64,000 nucleotides of DNA from Streptomyces angustmyceticus (GTDB lineage Bacteria > Actinomycetota > Actinomycetes > Streptomycetales > Streptomycetaceae). The DNA is taken from NCBI RefSeq assembly GCF_019933235.1, contig NZ_CP082945.1, positions 6,361,501 through 6,425,500 of the forward strand, given 5' to 3'. A model generated the notes under the pieces. The model was not told the origin of the DNA. It saw nothing but the letters and a program-made list of their open reading frames with translations, and did no database searches. Shown one piece after another: positions 36,201-44,158 of the stretch. Position 1 is the first letter of the stretch; each line of letters opens with the position of its first letter. The translations under genes and the position numbers were made by a program.

Positions 36201-36710
36201 GCTGCGCAGCCCGGTCAGCACCCCGTCCTGCAGGGTGAGCAACGACCAGGCGACCACGGTCAGCAGGAAGCCCAGGCCGTTCAGCGGGCCGTGCAGAAAG
36301 CGGTAGGAGGGGCCCCAGAGGTCGAGGGTGAGCAGGAAGACGGCCGCGGCGACGGCCACCACGACCGAACTGCCCGCGTAGGTCCCCAGCACCAGCCGGC
36401 CGGTGCGCCGCCCGGCGACCGGGATGAAGCGGGCCAGCGCCCCGGTCAGCGTCACCGCCGTCAGCCCCGCCAGCAGCTTCATCGCGGCGATGGCCGCCGA
36501 GCCCTGGCCGACCGCGGCCTCGGTGTAGTACCGGGCGGCGACCAGCCAGAACCCCAGGCCGAGCAGCCCGGAGACGCCGGTGTTGAGCATCAGCGCATAG
36601 GCGTTGCGGAACAGCGGACTCCCGCCGTCCCGCCCCGGGAGGCGCAGCCCGCGGCCGCCGCCCCGGGGCTCCGGTTCCGCGCGCTCCTCGGTCCTGGTGG
36701 TGGTGTCCGA
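33207..36710 (-). CDS. Flippase fused to large membrane GT/polymerase-like module
   Basis: Very large membrane protein of 1167 residues. The N-terminal module (about 25-440) has a dozen or more helices and the look of a Wzx/MVF-type polysaccharide flippase (NAYALMLNTGVSGLLGLGFWLVAARYY, then two six-helix halves). A Pro/Gly/Ala linker (about 445-520) joins a second module (about 520-1167) with 12 or more helices, loops such as LDYLSRTG and RWSWPGFF, and a soluble segment (about 990-1095) before two final helices. The second part looks like a GT-C glycosyltransferase or Wzy-type polymerase, but I cannot place it in a named family. Usual flippases are about 450-500 residues. GTG 36710 follows aaggag; it is last in a four-gene operon. 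Confidence 0.75.
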   Translation of the reverse strand, partial: SDTTTRTEERAEPEPRGGGRGLRLPGRDGGSPLFRNAYALMLNTGVSGLLGLGFWLVAARYYTEAAVGQGSAAIAAMKLLAGLTAVTLTGALARFIPVAGRRTGRLVLGTYAGSSVVVAVAAAVFLLTLDLWGPSYRFLHGPLNGLGFLLTVVAWSLLTLQDGVLTGLRSALWVPVGNLAFSTVKLGLLVVFAAAVPTAGVFVSWAAAIAVSVLPLGWLVFRRLVPRHARAAPRTARPPSLREMGRFLAGDSTGSLFSLAVVYLVPVLVASQVDAADNAYFYITTTIGGTVNLLALNMGASLTVEGAHDPAQLARHTRAALRRMARIMLPVCAVLFVAAPCLLGIFGPGYAEAATPLLRWFAVGAVLRVVMEVHFAVLRAQSRTAGLAALQGLLCVLVLGLTLALLPRMGLTGAGVAEVSSLAVIVAIASVRLGRVLRGTESAPPGRAPAGGPAPGGDPAEPAVHGDLGDAVRVHGEQCAAAADPVPDPPLRGGPPGRRTLLARVRSRPDLAVWALLATALALFWLPLRGMGDSALDRMNGLGLISVLPVATLAGAALLVASFGAALSLPRPRRALLAAVLLLTVVALHALPAVLETEPRFPTAWQHLGFLDYLSRTGTAVPDLDARWSWPGFFAAVQFVAGACGVTDFTEVLRWWPLTIQLLYLAPLFLLLKAVRASWRAKWCALWLFALCGWVGQDYFSPQGFTYLLYLAFVAILLVWFRDPRPTWGARRPGEAEVRPAGRGQLVTLLGVLIALFAASVAGHQLTPFVMLGVVTVWVLVRRSTLRGLPLLLGVLVAAWVGFLAEPYWSGHFDELFGGLGGVGGNVASSVTDRIGGGDPTHKLVLYTRVALAGGVLALACWGVLRRRAAGFTERALPVLAFVPFLAFGMQSYGGEMALRVFLFALPGAAVLAALALFPREGGSRRGLGPLAALLTGLLLAFGFLVARWGNEPFERVRPGEVAAMDYVYAHDRPTARLLWLSSDPVNSVTPAMPWGAKDMERVQYEPALAPRDPDRVGPVVSALRTAGPRSYLVVNHAQAESLRLDSGYRAGWETRLRAALDRRPDLRRVMANRHAAVYETTRRPAGEVPPPRPGRAGPQVTWTPWSVLGALAALALIVVLTAREVLRVGVAPGVRQLHWIQGLFWFSLPLLAVFLASLVQRFATMS

Positions 36711-36766
36711 CACCGGTTCCGTCGCTCCTTCGTCCACTTCTCCCGCCGCCGCGCGCCGCGGCGTGC

Positions 36767-37570
36767 TCAACCGCCCCGCGTGCACAGCCGGACCGTCTGC
36801 CGCGCCCTGCGGACCACCGCGTACCCCTTGGTGAGCGCCCGGTCCCGGGCGAAGGAGCGGAGCAGGCCGCGGCCCTCGACGATCCGGGCGAACTCCTCGG
36901 TGTCCGTACGGCGCCGCACCGTCAGCCGCTCCAGGGCGTACGGCCCCTGGCGGCGGTCCGCGAGCGCGTTGCCCACCGCGAGCGCCTGCGCGAACCCCAG
37001 GGCGCGCACCGTCTGCCGCACCCGCCGGCTGGAGTGGCCGTAGGGGTAGGCGAAGGACTCCGGCGGCGTGCCGACCTGCTCGGCGATGATCTCCTTGCAG
37101 CGCCGTACCTCGTGCCGCAGCCGGGCGTCGCCGAGGCCGTCCAGCTGTGGATGGCTGTGGCTGTGCCCGCCGATCTCCACCCCGGCGGCGGCCAGTTCCC
37201 GCACCTGGTCCCAGTCGAGCATGGCGTCCGGGCCTTCCCCGGTGTCGTACGGGCCGCGCAGCCAGCCGGTCGACACGAAGAGGGTGGCCGGGAAGCCGTG
37301 CCGGGCGAGGGCGGGCAGCGCATGCCGGTGCACGCCCTCGTAGCCGTCGTCGAAGGTGATCAGCACCGGCCTGGCCGGCAGCGGGCCGCCGCCGCGCCAG
37401 GCCGCCGCGAGCGCGGCGGTGGTCAGCGGGGTGAAGCCGCCGTCGGCCAGCACCGCGAGCTGCGCGGCGAACGACTCCGGCGGCACGGACAGCTCCCGTA
37501 CGGCGGGCGCCGGGTCCGCGGTCACCGCGTGGTACATCACGATCGGCACCGCCGGGGGCCGGGTGCTCAT
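36767..37570 (-). CDS. Polysaccharide deacetylase (NodB, CE4)
   Basis: Protein of 267 residues with the NodB homology domain: VPIVMYHAV at the start, motif 1 ITFDDGYEG, motif 2 GGHSHSHPQL (metal His pair) and motif 3 YPYGHSS. It should remove N-acetyl groups from a surface glycan. There is no signal peptide, so it may act in the cytoplasm or its substrate is lipid-linked; that is inference. ATG 37570 overlaps the stop of the upstream glycosyltransferase (ATGA) and the flippase fusion follows 57 bases later. Confidence 0.92.
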   Translation of the reverse strand: MSTRPPAVPIVMYHAVTADPAPAVRELSVPPESFAAQLAVLADGGFTPLTTAALAAAWRGGGPLPARPVLITFDDGYEGVHRHALPALARHGFPATLFVSTGWLRGPYDTGEGPDAMLDWDQVRELAAAGVEIGGHSHSHPQLDGLGDARLRHEVRRCKEIIAEQVGTPPESFAYPYGHSSRRVRQTVRALGFAQALAVGNALADRRQGPYALERLTVRRRTDTEEFARIVEGRGLLRSFARDRALTKGYAVVRRARQTVRLCTRGG

Positions 37571-38649
37571 GCCGCGGTCCCCTCGCGCGCCGGGACCGCG
37601 CCCGGCGCCGCGCCGTCCGCCCGCTCCTCGGCTCCCGTACCGGTGCGGGGTCTTCGGCGTGCCCGCAGGGTGCCCCACGCGTAGCCGGCCGCCGCGGCGG
37701 CCACCCCCGCCACGATCGCGCCCGCCCGCCCGGCGCCGCCCGGGCGGCCGAGCGCCGCGTCGCGCACCCCGCGCAGCACCCCCGCCGGCAGCACCCGGGT
37801 GGTGTAGCGCCGCTCGGTCGCCAGCCCGTCCCGCGCGCCGACGCTGCGCGACACCAGCGCCTTGGACAGGCCCTCGGCGTACGCCCGGCTGCGGAAGTAG
37901 CCGAACCGCTCCCGCACGGCCGGGACCTTGTGATGGATGACCGACCGGTCGTCGATCAGCAGCACCGCGTCCGGCAGGGAGCGGCTGATGCGGATGCACA
38001 GCTCGGTCTCCTCGCCGCCCAGCGGCCGCCGCCCGGCGTCCCGGCCGATCCCGACGGCGAACCCGCCGACGCGCTCGAACGCCGCCGTGCGGAAGGAGGC
38101 GTTGCCGCCCAGGACGTTGCGCACCCGCGCCGTGCCGGGCGGCAGACCGCGGTACGTGCAGCCCACCACCCAGTCGAACTCCTCGGGGAACCACGCCGGC
38201 CGGCGGCCGGAGGCCCAGACCGGCTCGGTGCGCCCGCCCACCGCCATCACCGCCGGGTCCGCGTAGGCCGCGGCGAAGTGGCGCAGCCAGTCCCGCTCGG
38301 CCACCGCGTCGTCGTCCAGGAAGGCGACCACCTCGCCGCGCGCCTCGGCGATACCGGTGTTCCGCCCCGCGGACAGCCCGCGGGGTCCCGAATTGGCCAT
38401 GATTCTCAGGGGAGTTGCGGGAGCGCGGGCGGAGGACGCGCCCGCGCGGGCGCCCCCGAAGTGCTCCCTGAGCCGGGCCAGCAGCGCGGGGTGATGGTCC
38501 ACCACCAGGAGCAGCTCATGGGCGGGACGGGACTGCCCGTCCACCGACTCCACCGCGGCGAGGATGTCGCCCCACCGGTCCTGGGTGTGGACGCAGACGA
38601 CGACGGAGATCCGCGGCGCCGGGCCGGCTGCTTCTCCCGCCGCGCTCAC
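37567..38649 (-). CDS. Family 2 glycosyltransferase
   Basis: Protein of 360 residues. A GT-A fold (about 12-235) begins ISVVVCVHTQDR, has GLSAGRNTGIAEARGEVVAFLDDDAV with the metal-binding DDD, and later GGEETELCIRIS, the usual ED-type catalytic region. A C-terminal hydrophobic segment (about 318-335) followed by Arg-rich residues suggests membrane attachment. The GTG start overlaps the stop of the preceding glycosyltransferase gene (GTGA). Sugar donor and acceptor are not readable. Confidence 0.9.
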   Translation of the reverse strand: MSAAGEAAGPAPRISVVVCVHTQDRWGDILAAVESVDGQSRPAHELLLVVDHHPALLARLREHFGGARAGASSARAPATPLRIMANSGPRGLSAGRNTGIAEARGEVVAFLDDDAVAERDWLRHFAAAYADPAVMAVGGRTEPVWASGRRPAWFPEEFDWVVGCTYRGLPPGTARVRNVLGGNASFRTAAFERVGGFAVGIGRDAGRRPLGGEETELCIRISRSLPDAVLLIDDRSVIHHKVPAVRERFGYFRSRAYAEGLSKALVSRSVGARDGLATERRYTTRVLPAGVLRGVRDAALGRPGGAGRAGAIVAGVAAAAAGYAWGTLRARRRPRTGTGAEERADGAAPGAVPAREGTAA

Positions 38650-39461
38650 CGGGCGTTCCCGGTGATCAGCGCGGGCCGGGCCGGCCGGTTGTGCCGGGAG
38701 CCCCGCTCGCGCAGGATCACCCGGAGCACCCGCAGCCCGTCCCGCACCGCCCGCAGATTGCTGACGCCGTGGATGCGGTTGTACTCGTGGCTGGGGATCT
38801 CCTGCACCCGCAGCCCCGCCTTGACCACCCGGATGTTCATCAGCGTCTCGACCTCGAACCCGGCGCAGTCCAGGGCGATTTCGTCCAGGCAGTGCCGCCA
38901 GAAGGCGTTGTATCCGTAGCAGAGGTCGGTGTAACGGGCGCCGAACTTGGTGTTGACGACGGCGGTCAGGATGCGGTTGCCGAGCTTGCGCACGGGTGTC
39001 ATGTCGTCGGTGCCGCCGCCGTTGGCGAACCGCGAGCCCTTGGCGAAGTCGGCCCCGGACACCAGCGCCGAGACATAGCTGACGATCTCGCCGCCGTCGG
39101 CCGACCCGTCCGCGTCGATCATCACGATGATCTCGCCGGTGCAGGCCGCGAAACCGCTGATCAGCGCGTCGCCCTTGCCCTTGCCGCGCTGCGGTACGAC
39201 CGTGACGTCCGGCCACAGGTCACGGGCGACCCGGACGGTGTCGTCGGTGGAGTTCCCGTCGACCAGGATCACCTCATGGATCCAGTCCGGCAGGGTCTTG
39301 AAGACATACGGCAGGTTCTCCGCCTCGTTCATCGCCGGGATGACGACACTGACCGGTGGAGCGATGGCCAGATGCGAGGAGACGGGACGGTAGACGGCCT
39401 GGTCCGGCAGCAGCGTCAGCGATGGTTCTTCCGCGTCGGCCGGGCGAAGGAACGAGCTCAT
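38646..39461 (-). CDS. Family 2 glycosyltransferase, DPM1-like
   Basis: Protein of 271 residues: GT-A domain with PVSVVIPAMNEAENLPYVF, ILVDGNSTDDTV, GKGKGDALISGF and MIDADGSADGGE (DxD type). It is close to polyprenyl-phosphate mannosyl/glucosyltransferases that charge a lipid carrier, without C-terminal membrane helices. It could make the lipid-linked donor for the membrane module downstream. I chose ATG 39461 (gaggg 11 nt upstream); a GTG 27 codons earlier is possible but has a disordered extension. First gene of the four-gene operon. Confidence 0.87.
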   Translation of the reverse strand: MSSFLRPADAEEPSLTLLPDQAVYRPVSSHLAIAPPVSVVIPAMNEAENLPYVFKTLPDWIHEVILVDGNSTDDTVRVARDLWPDVTVVPQRGKGKGDALISGFAACTGEIIVMIDADGSADGGEIVSYVSALVSGADFAKGSRFANGGGTDDMTPVRKLGNRILTAVVNTKFGARYTDLCYGYNAFWRHCLDEIALDCAGFEVETLMNIRVVKAGLRVQEIPSHEYNRIHGVSNLRAVRDGLRVLRVILRERGSRHNRPARPALITGNAR

Positions 39462-39936
39462 CGGGATTCTTGCCCTCTCGTCCGGTGGACCTCCCACCCC
39501 CGGGCGGTCCGTGTGGTTATCCGGGTCGAAAGGGGGGTTCACACCTGGGCCGCACGGCAGGGTTCACCGTCCGGACAAGGCGAGCAGGCACGCGTGATTC
39601 CGGCTGCGCGGCTCGTGCTCCGGCCCTCGGCAAGCTGTGATCGGCAAGCGAAGACCGCGCGCACGGGACCCCCCCACCGCGCACCGCACCGGCCGCTTCA
39701 CCGTGTCGCTCGGGCTCTCCCCAAGAGCCGTCTTGCGATGATCGTCCGGTGCGGGTGGATGTGCGTCGGTATTGATGACTGGGACTGTAGGGCACCGCCA
39801 GACGGGTCAAATACCCTTTGCGGCAACTGGCCGGTGCACTCGGGGGCACGCCCGTATCAATGCACCGGCGCACGCCCCGTTGCGCCGTCCGGAACCGCGC
39901 AAAACCCTGACACCGGCCACCGGTGACGGTATTGCG
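39462..39936. promoter_or_regulatory. Intergenic region with possible operon promoter
   Basis: About 475 bases between two same-strand genes. On the minus strand TTGACC (39805-39810) and TACAGT (39784-39789) are spaced 15 bp, a weak promoter candidate in an AT-richer patch. A 118-codon open frame here has no domain and no ribosome site and is not supported. Confidence 0.35.
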
Positions 39937-41031
39937 TCAGTGTCCTGCCCGGATCCGGCCCATCCGCTTGAGCAGACGATCGGCCGGCGCGAACAACTCC
40001 GGCCTGGCCAGCACCGTGTTGCGCAGCGCCCGCACCGGCGCCCGCCGCGCCCGGTGCCCCAGCGCCACCGGATGCGGCCGCACCACCCACCCCTCGGACA
40101 CCGTGAGTTCACGGGTCTTGAGGGAGTCCTTGTAGTCCTTCGCCCCGCGCCCCAGGTCGAGATAGCCCAGGGACTCCTCGGCCGCCGCCCGCGCCATCCG
40201 CAGATGCAGCACCAGCCCGGGGGAGAACTTCGCGAACTGCGGGTCGTACGCGGGGAACCAGCAGGCCAGCACGGACGGCGACCGCAGCCCGAAGTGCGCC
40301 GCGATGGGCCGCCCGCCCGCGTACAGCACCGACAGCAGCCCCGCGAAGGACGCGGTACGGGTGTGGAACAGCTGCTCCACGAGCCGGACGATCCAGGGGT
40401 GGGCGAAGCGGTCGCTGCGCCCCGTCCTGCGGTACTGCGCCGACTTCCACCGCATCAGCGTCCGCAGCGCCGCCGGGTCGCGCTCGTCGTGGACGTAGCG
40501 CAGCGGCCCGATGTCCCGGCCGAGCTTGCGCTCCTTGGCGAGGGTGGTCCGGGCGAACTTCGGCGACCGGCCCCGCAGCCCCGCCAGGTAGGTCTCGAAG
40601 CCCTGGTCCACGTCGATGACGGGCGAGGCGTGACCGCGGAAGGACGCCGCCGCGAACGGGCCCTGGCCGGCCACCAGGTGATCGAACTCCAGCACCGACA
40701 GCCCGCAGGCCCGCAGCAGCTCCCGGGCGTCCCACCGGAACCCGGGCCGGTGCACCAGCCCCTGGGCATCCGAGACGCCCAGGCCGACCGCCCGCCCGAT
40801 GCCCAGCGCCGAACGCTGGAAGGGCAGGAACGCGGCCGGCCCGCCGTCCTCGTGGAGCACCGCGACGCGCACCCCGCCGCGGCAGTGACCGACGGCCAGT
40901 GCGAACTCGGGGGAGAGGAAGGGGTTCGCCAGCTGCGGCGACCCCAGGAGGGACGCCCGGGACTGCAGGGCGGTCCAGGCACTCCGGTCGGCCCCGGACA
41001 GCTCGCCGGGGCGGTGCACGGCGACGTCCAT
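39937..41031 (-). CDS. BioF2/FemAB-like GNAT acyltransferase
   Basis: Protein of 364 residues containing a GNAT-type domain of the BioF2-like/FemAB group: GFETYLAGLRGRSPKFARTTLAKERKL, then a C-terminal acetyl-CoA or aminoacyl-binding half with AAHFGLRSPSVLACWFPAYD and EESLGYLDLGRGAKDYK. Relatives occur in capsule, exopolysaccharide and cell-wall clusters, where they acylate sugars or peptides. It follows the small membrane protein gene by one base and so is coupled to it. The glycosyltransferase operon follows on the same strand. Confidence 0.85.
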   Translation of the reverse strand: MDVAVHRPGELSGADRSAWTALQSRASLLGSPQLANPFLSPEFALAVGHCRGGVRVAVLHEDGGPAAFLPFQRSALGIGRAVGLGVSDAQGLVHRPGFRWDARELLRACGLSVLEFDHLVAGQGPFAAASFRGHASPVIDVDQGFETYLAGLRGRSPKFARTTLAKERKLGRDIGPLRYVHDERDPAALRTLMRWKSAQYRRTGRSDRFAHPWIVRLVEQLFHTRTASFAGLLSVLYAGGRPIAAHFGLRSPSVLACWFPAYDPQFAKFSPGLVLHLRMARAAAEESLGYLDLGRGAKDYKDSLKTRELTVSEGWVVRPHPVALGHRARRAPVRALRNTVLARPELFAPADRLLKRMGRIRAGH

Positions 41032-41032
41032 C

Positions 41033-41458
41033 TCAGCCCGCCCGGCTTCCGGGGGCCCGGCCTGCGCGCCGGCGCACCGCGACGGCCAGCAGCAGGGCGC
41101 CGCTGACCGCGGCCACCGCGACGACGCCGCCGCGCGGCGACCACAGGTGCAGCGCCAGCATGGCCTGCGCCACCAGCAGGTCGATCGCCAGCGCCCCGGC
41201 GCCGGCCGCGACCGCGCGGCCCGGCGGATCCATCCGGCCGAGCGCCGTGGCGAGCGCGGCGGCGGGCGCCATCAGCAGGAAGAAGAGGGTGAACGGGGCG
41301 CGCAGCGGCGAGGCGATGCCGGCGAGCGCGAGGACGGCTCCCATGACGCCGATGCCGGTCCCCACCCCCGCGAGCAGTGCCGCGGTGGCGCCCGTCGGCC
41401 GGTCCCCGGGCGGCGGCGCGTCGTGCGAGCCGTGCCGGGCGATGGTCTTGGTGTGCAT
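41033..41458 (-). CDS. Small four-helix membrane protein
   Basis: Protein of 141 residues with four predicted membrane helices (about 25-45, 50-75, 80-105 and 110-130) and a basic C-terminus. I do not recognise the family. I chose ATG 41458, preceded by gggggg at a 10-nt distance. Its stop is one base before the acyltransferase ATG, so both are probably one unit in the polysaccharide locus. Confidence 0.7.
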   Translation of the reverse strand: MHTKTIARHGSHDAPPPGDRPTGATAALLAGVGTGIGVMGAVLALAGIASPLRAPFTLFFLLMAPAAALATALGRMDPPGRAVAAGAGALAIDLLVAQAMLALHLWSPRGGVVAVAAVSGALLLAVAVRRRAGRAPGSRAG

Positions 41459-41678
41459 TGGCAGCTTTGCCCCCCATAAGCGCCGGATGCCGGGCCTCAA
41501 TGTCGCGCAACGCTCGGAGCACCGTCAAGACGCGAAGACGACCGGAAACCTGCGCAACCGTACGCGGGGGCGGGTGTGGCGGGCCGCCCTCGGACGGCGC
41601 AATGGCGGCGGTGCGGGCCGGCGGTCCGGAGACTGGGGGGACGTGCCGCGAGGCGAGTGACCGCCGGAAGGAGCCGCG

Positions 41679-42389
41679 TTGGTGGAGCCGCCGAGCGGAA
41701 CCGCCCTGACGGTGATCATGGTGTGCCTGACCGTGGCCACCGGGATGCTCGACGCCGTCAGCTTCCTGGCGCTCGGTCAGGTCTTCACCGCCACCCAGAC
41801 CGGCAATCTGCTCTTCCTCGGCTTCGGTATCGCCGGGCAGGGCGGGCTGTCGGTCCTGGCGACGGTGGTGTCGCTCGGAGCCTTCGCCCTGGGGGCGGCG
41901 TTCGGGGCCCGGATGGAGTCGACGCTGGCCGCGCGGCGGCACCGCTGGTTCCCGGTCGCGCTGGCCCTGGAAGCGGCACTGCTGGTGGCCGCCGCCGCGG
42001 CCGCCTGGGACGCGGGCCCGGTCCGGGGGCTGCCGCCGGGCCGGCGCTTCCTGGTCATCGGGCTGATGGCGGTGGCGATGGGCATGCGCAACGTCACCGC
42101 CATGCGCGCCGCCGTCCCCGACTTCACCACGACGGTCGAGACCCGGGCGATGACGGCCCTGGTCAGCGGGTCACCGCTGGGGCGCGACAGGCGGCTGGGG
42201 TACGGCAGTCACGCCGCGGGCCGCCGGCTCTTCTCGGTCACCGCGATGTTCGCCGGGGGCCTCCTCGGTGCCGGACTGCTCGGTCTGGGCACCCGGCCGA
42301 TGCTGCTGATCCTGCTCGTGGCCGTCGTCATCGCGGCCACCGCCTTCCTCGTTCCCGGCCTCGCCCGCGACACCGCCCAGGGGCGGTGA
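41679..42389 (+). CDS. YoaK (DUF1275) family membrane protein
   Basis: Protein of 236 residues with six or so membrane helices. VATGMLDAVSFLALGQVFTATQTGNLLFLG at the N-terminus and GMRNVTAMRAAVPDFTTTVET in the centre are the family hallmarks. Function unknown; a transport role is assumed from topology. The start is TTG 41679 or GTG 41682; ggaaggag at 41665-41672 serves either. Confidence 0.9.
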   Translation: MVEPPSGTALTVIMVCLTVATGMLDAVSFLALGQVFTATQTGNLLFLGFGIAGQGGLSVLATVVSLGAFALGAAFGARMESTLAARRHRWFPVALALEAALLVAAAAAAWDAGPVRGLPPGRRFLVIGLMAVAMGMRNVTAMRAAVPDFTTTVETRAMTALVSGSPLGRDRRLGYGSHAAGRRLFSVTAMFAGGLLGAGLLGLGTRPMLLILLVAVVIAATAFLVPGLARDTAQGR

Positions 42390-42509
42390 ACATCCGCCCG
42401 GATCGCCATATTTGCCGTGAACGGCCGACGAACTTTGGCATGGACACTTCCGGCTACCCGCGAGTTTTGCTACGACGAATGTGGCAGAGATCCTGCTAAG
42501 GGAGGTTCC

Positions 42510-43316
42510 ATGAGACTGTCCCGATTCGCGGCCTTGACATCCGCCTTCTTCGTCACCACGGCGCTCGCGCTCACCGGCGCGAGCGCCGCCGCGTCCGCTC
42601 AACTCCCCGCCGCCACCGGCTATGTGGCCCTCGGCGACTCCTACTCCTCCGGTGTCGGAGCCGGCAGCTACGACAGTGCCAGCGGCTCCTGCAAGCGCAG
42701 CGCCAAGGCCTACCCGGCCCTGTGGGCCGCCGCGCACTCCCCCTCCTCCTTCCAGTTCACCGCCTGTTCCGGCGCTCGAACGGGTGACGTTCTCAGCGGT
42801 CAGCTCGGCCCCCTCAACAGCTCCACCGGCCTGGTCAGCATCACCATCGGCGGCAACGACGCCGGATTCGCCGACACCATGACGACCTGTGCGCTCCAGG
42901 GCGAGAGCGCCTGCCTGTCCCGGGTGGCCCAGGCCAGGACCTACATCGACACCACCCTGCCCGGCCGGCTCGACGGGGTGTACGACGCCATCTCCCGGAA
43001 GGCCCCGGCCGCGCATGTGGTGGTCGTGGGCTATCCCCGCTTCTACAAGCTCCGCGGTACCTGTATCGCCGGCCTCTCCGAAAAGTCCCGCGCCGCGATC
43101 AACGCGGCCGCCGACGCCATCAACGGCGTCACCGCCAAGCGGGCCGCCGACCACGGCTTCACCTTCGCCGACGTCAACAGCACGTTTTCCGGACATGAGC
43201 TGTGCTCCGGCAGCGCCTGGCTGCACAGCGTGACCTATCCGGTCCTGGAGTCCTACCACCCCACCGCCACCGGGCAGTCCGGCGGCTATCTGCCGGTCTT
43301 CGCCTCCGCTGCGTAA
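42510..43316 (+). CDS. Secreted GDSL (SGNH) lipase
   Basis: Preprotein of 268 residues, the same length as the S. rimosus extracellular lipase and very similar throughout. Signal peptide about 1-34. Block I is GDSYSSG with nucleophile Ser44, Asn116 lies in GGND, and His250 in SYHPTATGQ completes the site. Six cysteines (61/86, 127/135, 185/232) match the three known disulfides. It hydrolyses esters and acylglycerols outside the cell. ATG 42510 follows aagggagg. Upstream in-frame codons are not translated. Confidence 0.95.
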   Translation: MRLSRFAALTSAFFVTTALALTGASAAASAQLPAATGYVALGDSYSSGVGAGSYDSASGSCKRSAKAYPALWAAAHSPSSFQFTACSGARTGDVLSGQLGPLNSSTGLVSITIGGNDAGFADTMTTCALQGESACLSRVAQARTYIDTTLPGRLDGVYDAISRKAPAAHVVVVGYPRFYKLRGTCIAGLSEKSRAAINAAADAINGVTAKRAADHGFTFADVNSTFSGHELCSGSAWLHSVTYPVLESYHPTATGQSGGYLPVFASAA

Positions 43317-43588
43317 CCATCGGCCCGCCGGGCGCCCGGGGAGGGCGGGTGAGATTCCGGTCTCTTCCCGGGCGTCCTGGCGGTCCGTCAGACCTCCACC
43401 GGGCCTCCGCGGCAGCCCGATGACGCTCAACTCGCCCTGGCCCATGCGGTGTACGTGACATTCCGTATGGTGTTCGTCAACGTCAAGGCGGGGCAGGTGA
43501 ATCCGTTGACCGGTCTGCACGCGTGTCCTCCGAGAGAGATAGGGTTACCCTGCCCGGGGCCGGGTGCCCTCGTAGGGTGGGGAGAGTC

Positions 43589-43852
43589 ATGGAACAGATA
43601 ACAGTGCGTAGCAGGGCGCGAGTCCCTGCCATCAGCTGCGGGAGCAGTGCGTCCAGTGCGCGTCTCGACCGCCATCTCGCGGTGCTGGGTGGTCCGGCCA
43701 TCCCGCAGCGCGAGGCGGAAGGGGCGACGTCCCTGATGCAGGAACTCACCGCACGTGATCATTTCCGTTCGAGGCACGGCCGCGGCGCCAGGGTGTCGCT
43801 GTTCGCGCCGCTGCGCAGGCTGCGGCGTTCGCTCTTCGGCGGTCACGGCTGA
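43589..43852 (+). CDS. Small basic protein, unknown
   Basis: Protein of 87 residues (MEQITVRSRARVPAISCG at the N-terminus; basic, with RLRRSLFGG at the end). Ggggagag is placed correctly before the ATG and codon use is biased as in real genes. I believe similar small proteins occur in other Streptomyces, but that is memory. No domain is recognised. A palindrome agggttaccct (43541-43551) lies 38 bases upstream and may be regulatory. Confidence 0.6.
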   Translation: MEQITVRSRARVPAISCGSSASSARLDRHLAVLGGPAIPQREAEGATSLMQELTARDHFRSRHGRGARVSLFAPLRRLRRSLFGGHG

Positions 43853-44158
43853 TCCGCTTCTGAAGCGGCATCTCGGGCGATCACACCGTCCCGGCGCGGC
43901 ACTGCGGTCCGATCGCTCGTCAGGCCCAGGGCACCGGCAGCGTGCCGGTGTGCTCGCCGGGGCGGAACCCCTGCCCGAGGGTGCCGTACGGCATCCGCTC
44001 CACGCCCGGCCCCGTCCCCGCCCGGCCGGCGTCGCACTCCCCACCACCCGTTGCCCGGCAGCGGGTGGTTCTGTGCGTTTCGGCGGCGCACGGTCCCGCG
44101 GCACGCCCGCCCGCCGGCCCCGGAGCCCCCCGAGGGGACGACCCGCCTCCCCCGGTGC
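43853..44158. other. Intergenic, no gene supported
   Basis: About 300 bases after the small gene and the convergent type ISP-like gene. A minus-strand frame ending at 43920 overlaps the type ISP stop and ends plausibly (MPYGTLGQGF), but most of it is Gly/Arg low complexity, so I do not call it. Confidence 0.4.

Noticed and set aside
33294..37043. A 1,249-codon plus-strand frame opposite the flippase and deacetylase genes
   Set aside because: The product is Gln/Arg/His/Pro-rich without domains, as expected for an antisense shadow of GC-rich membrane protein genes.
39517..39873. 118-codon minus-strand frame between the acyltransferase and glycosyltransferase genes
   Set aside because: Composition is Arg/Pro/Ser-rich without domain and it would overlap the likely operon promoter.
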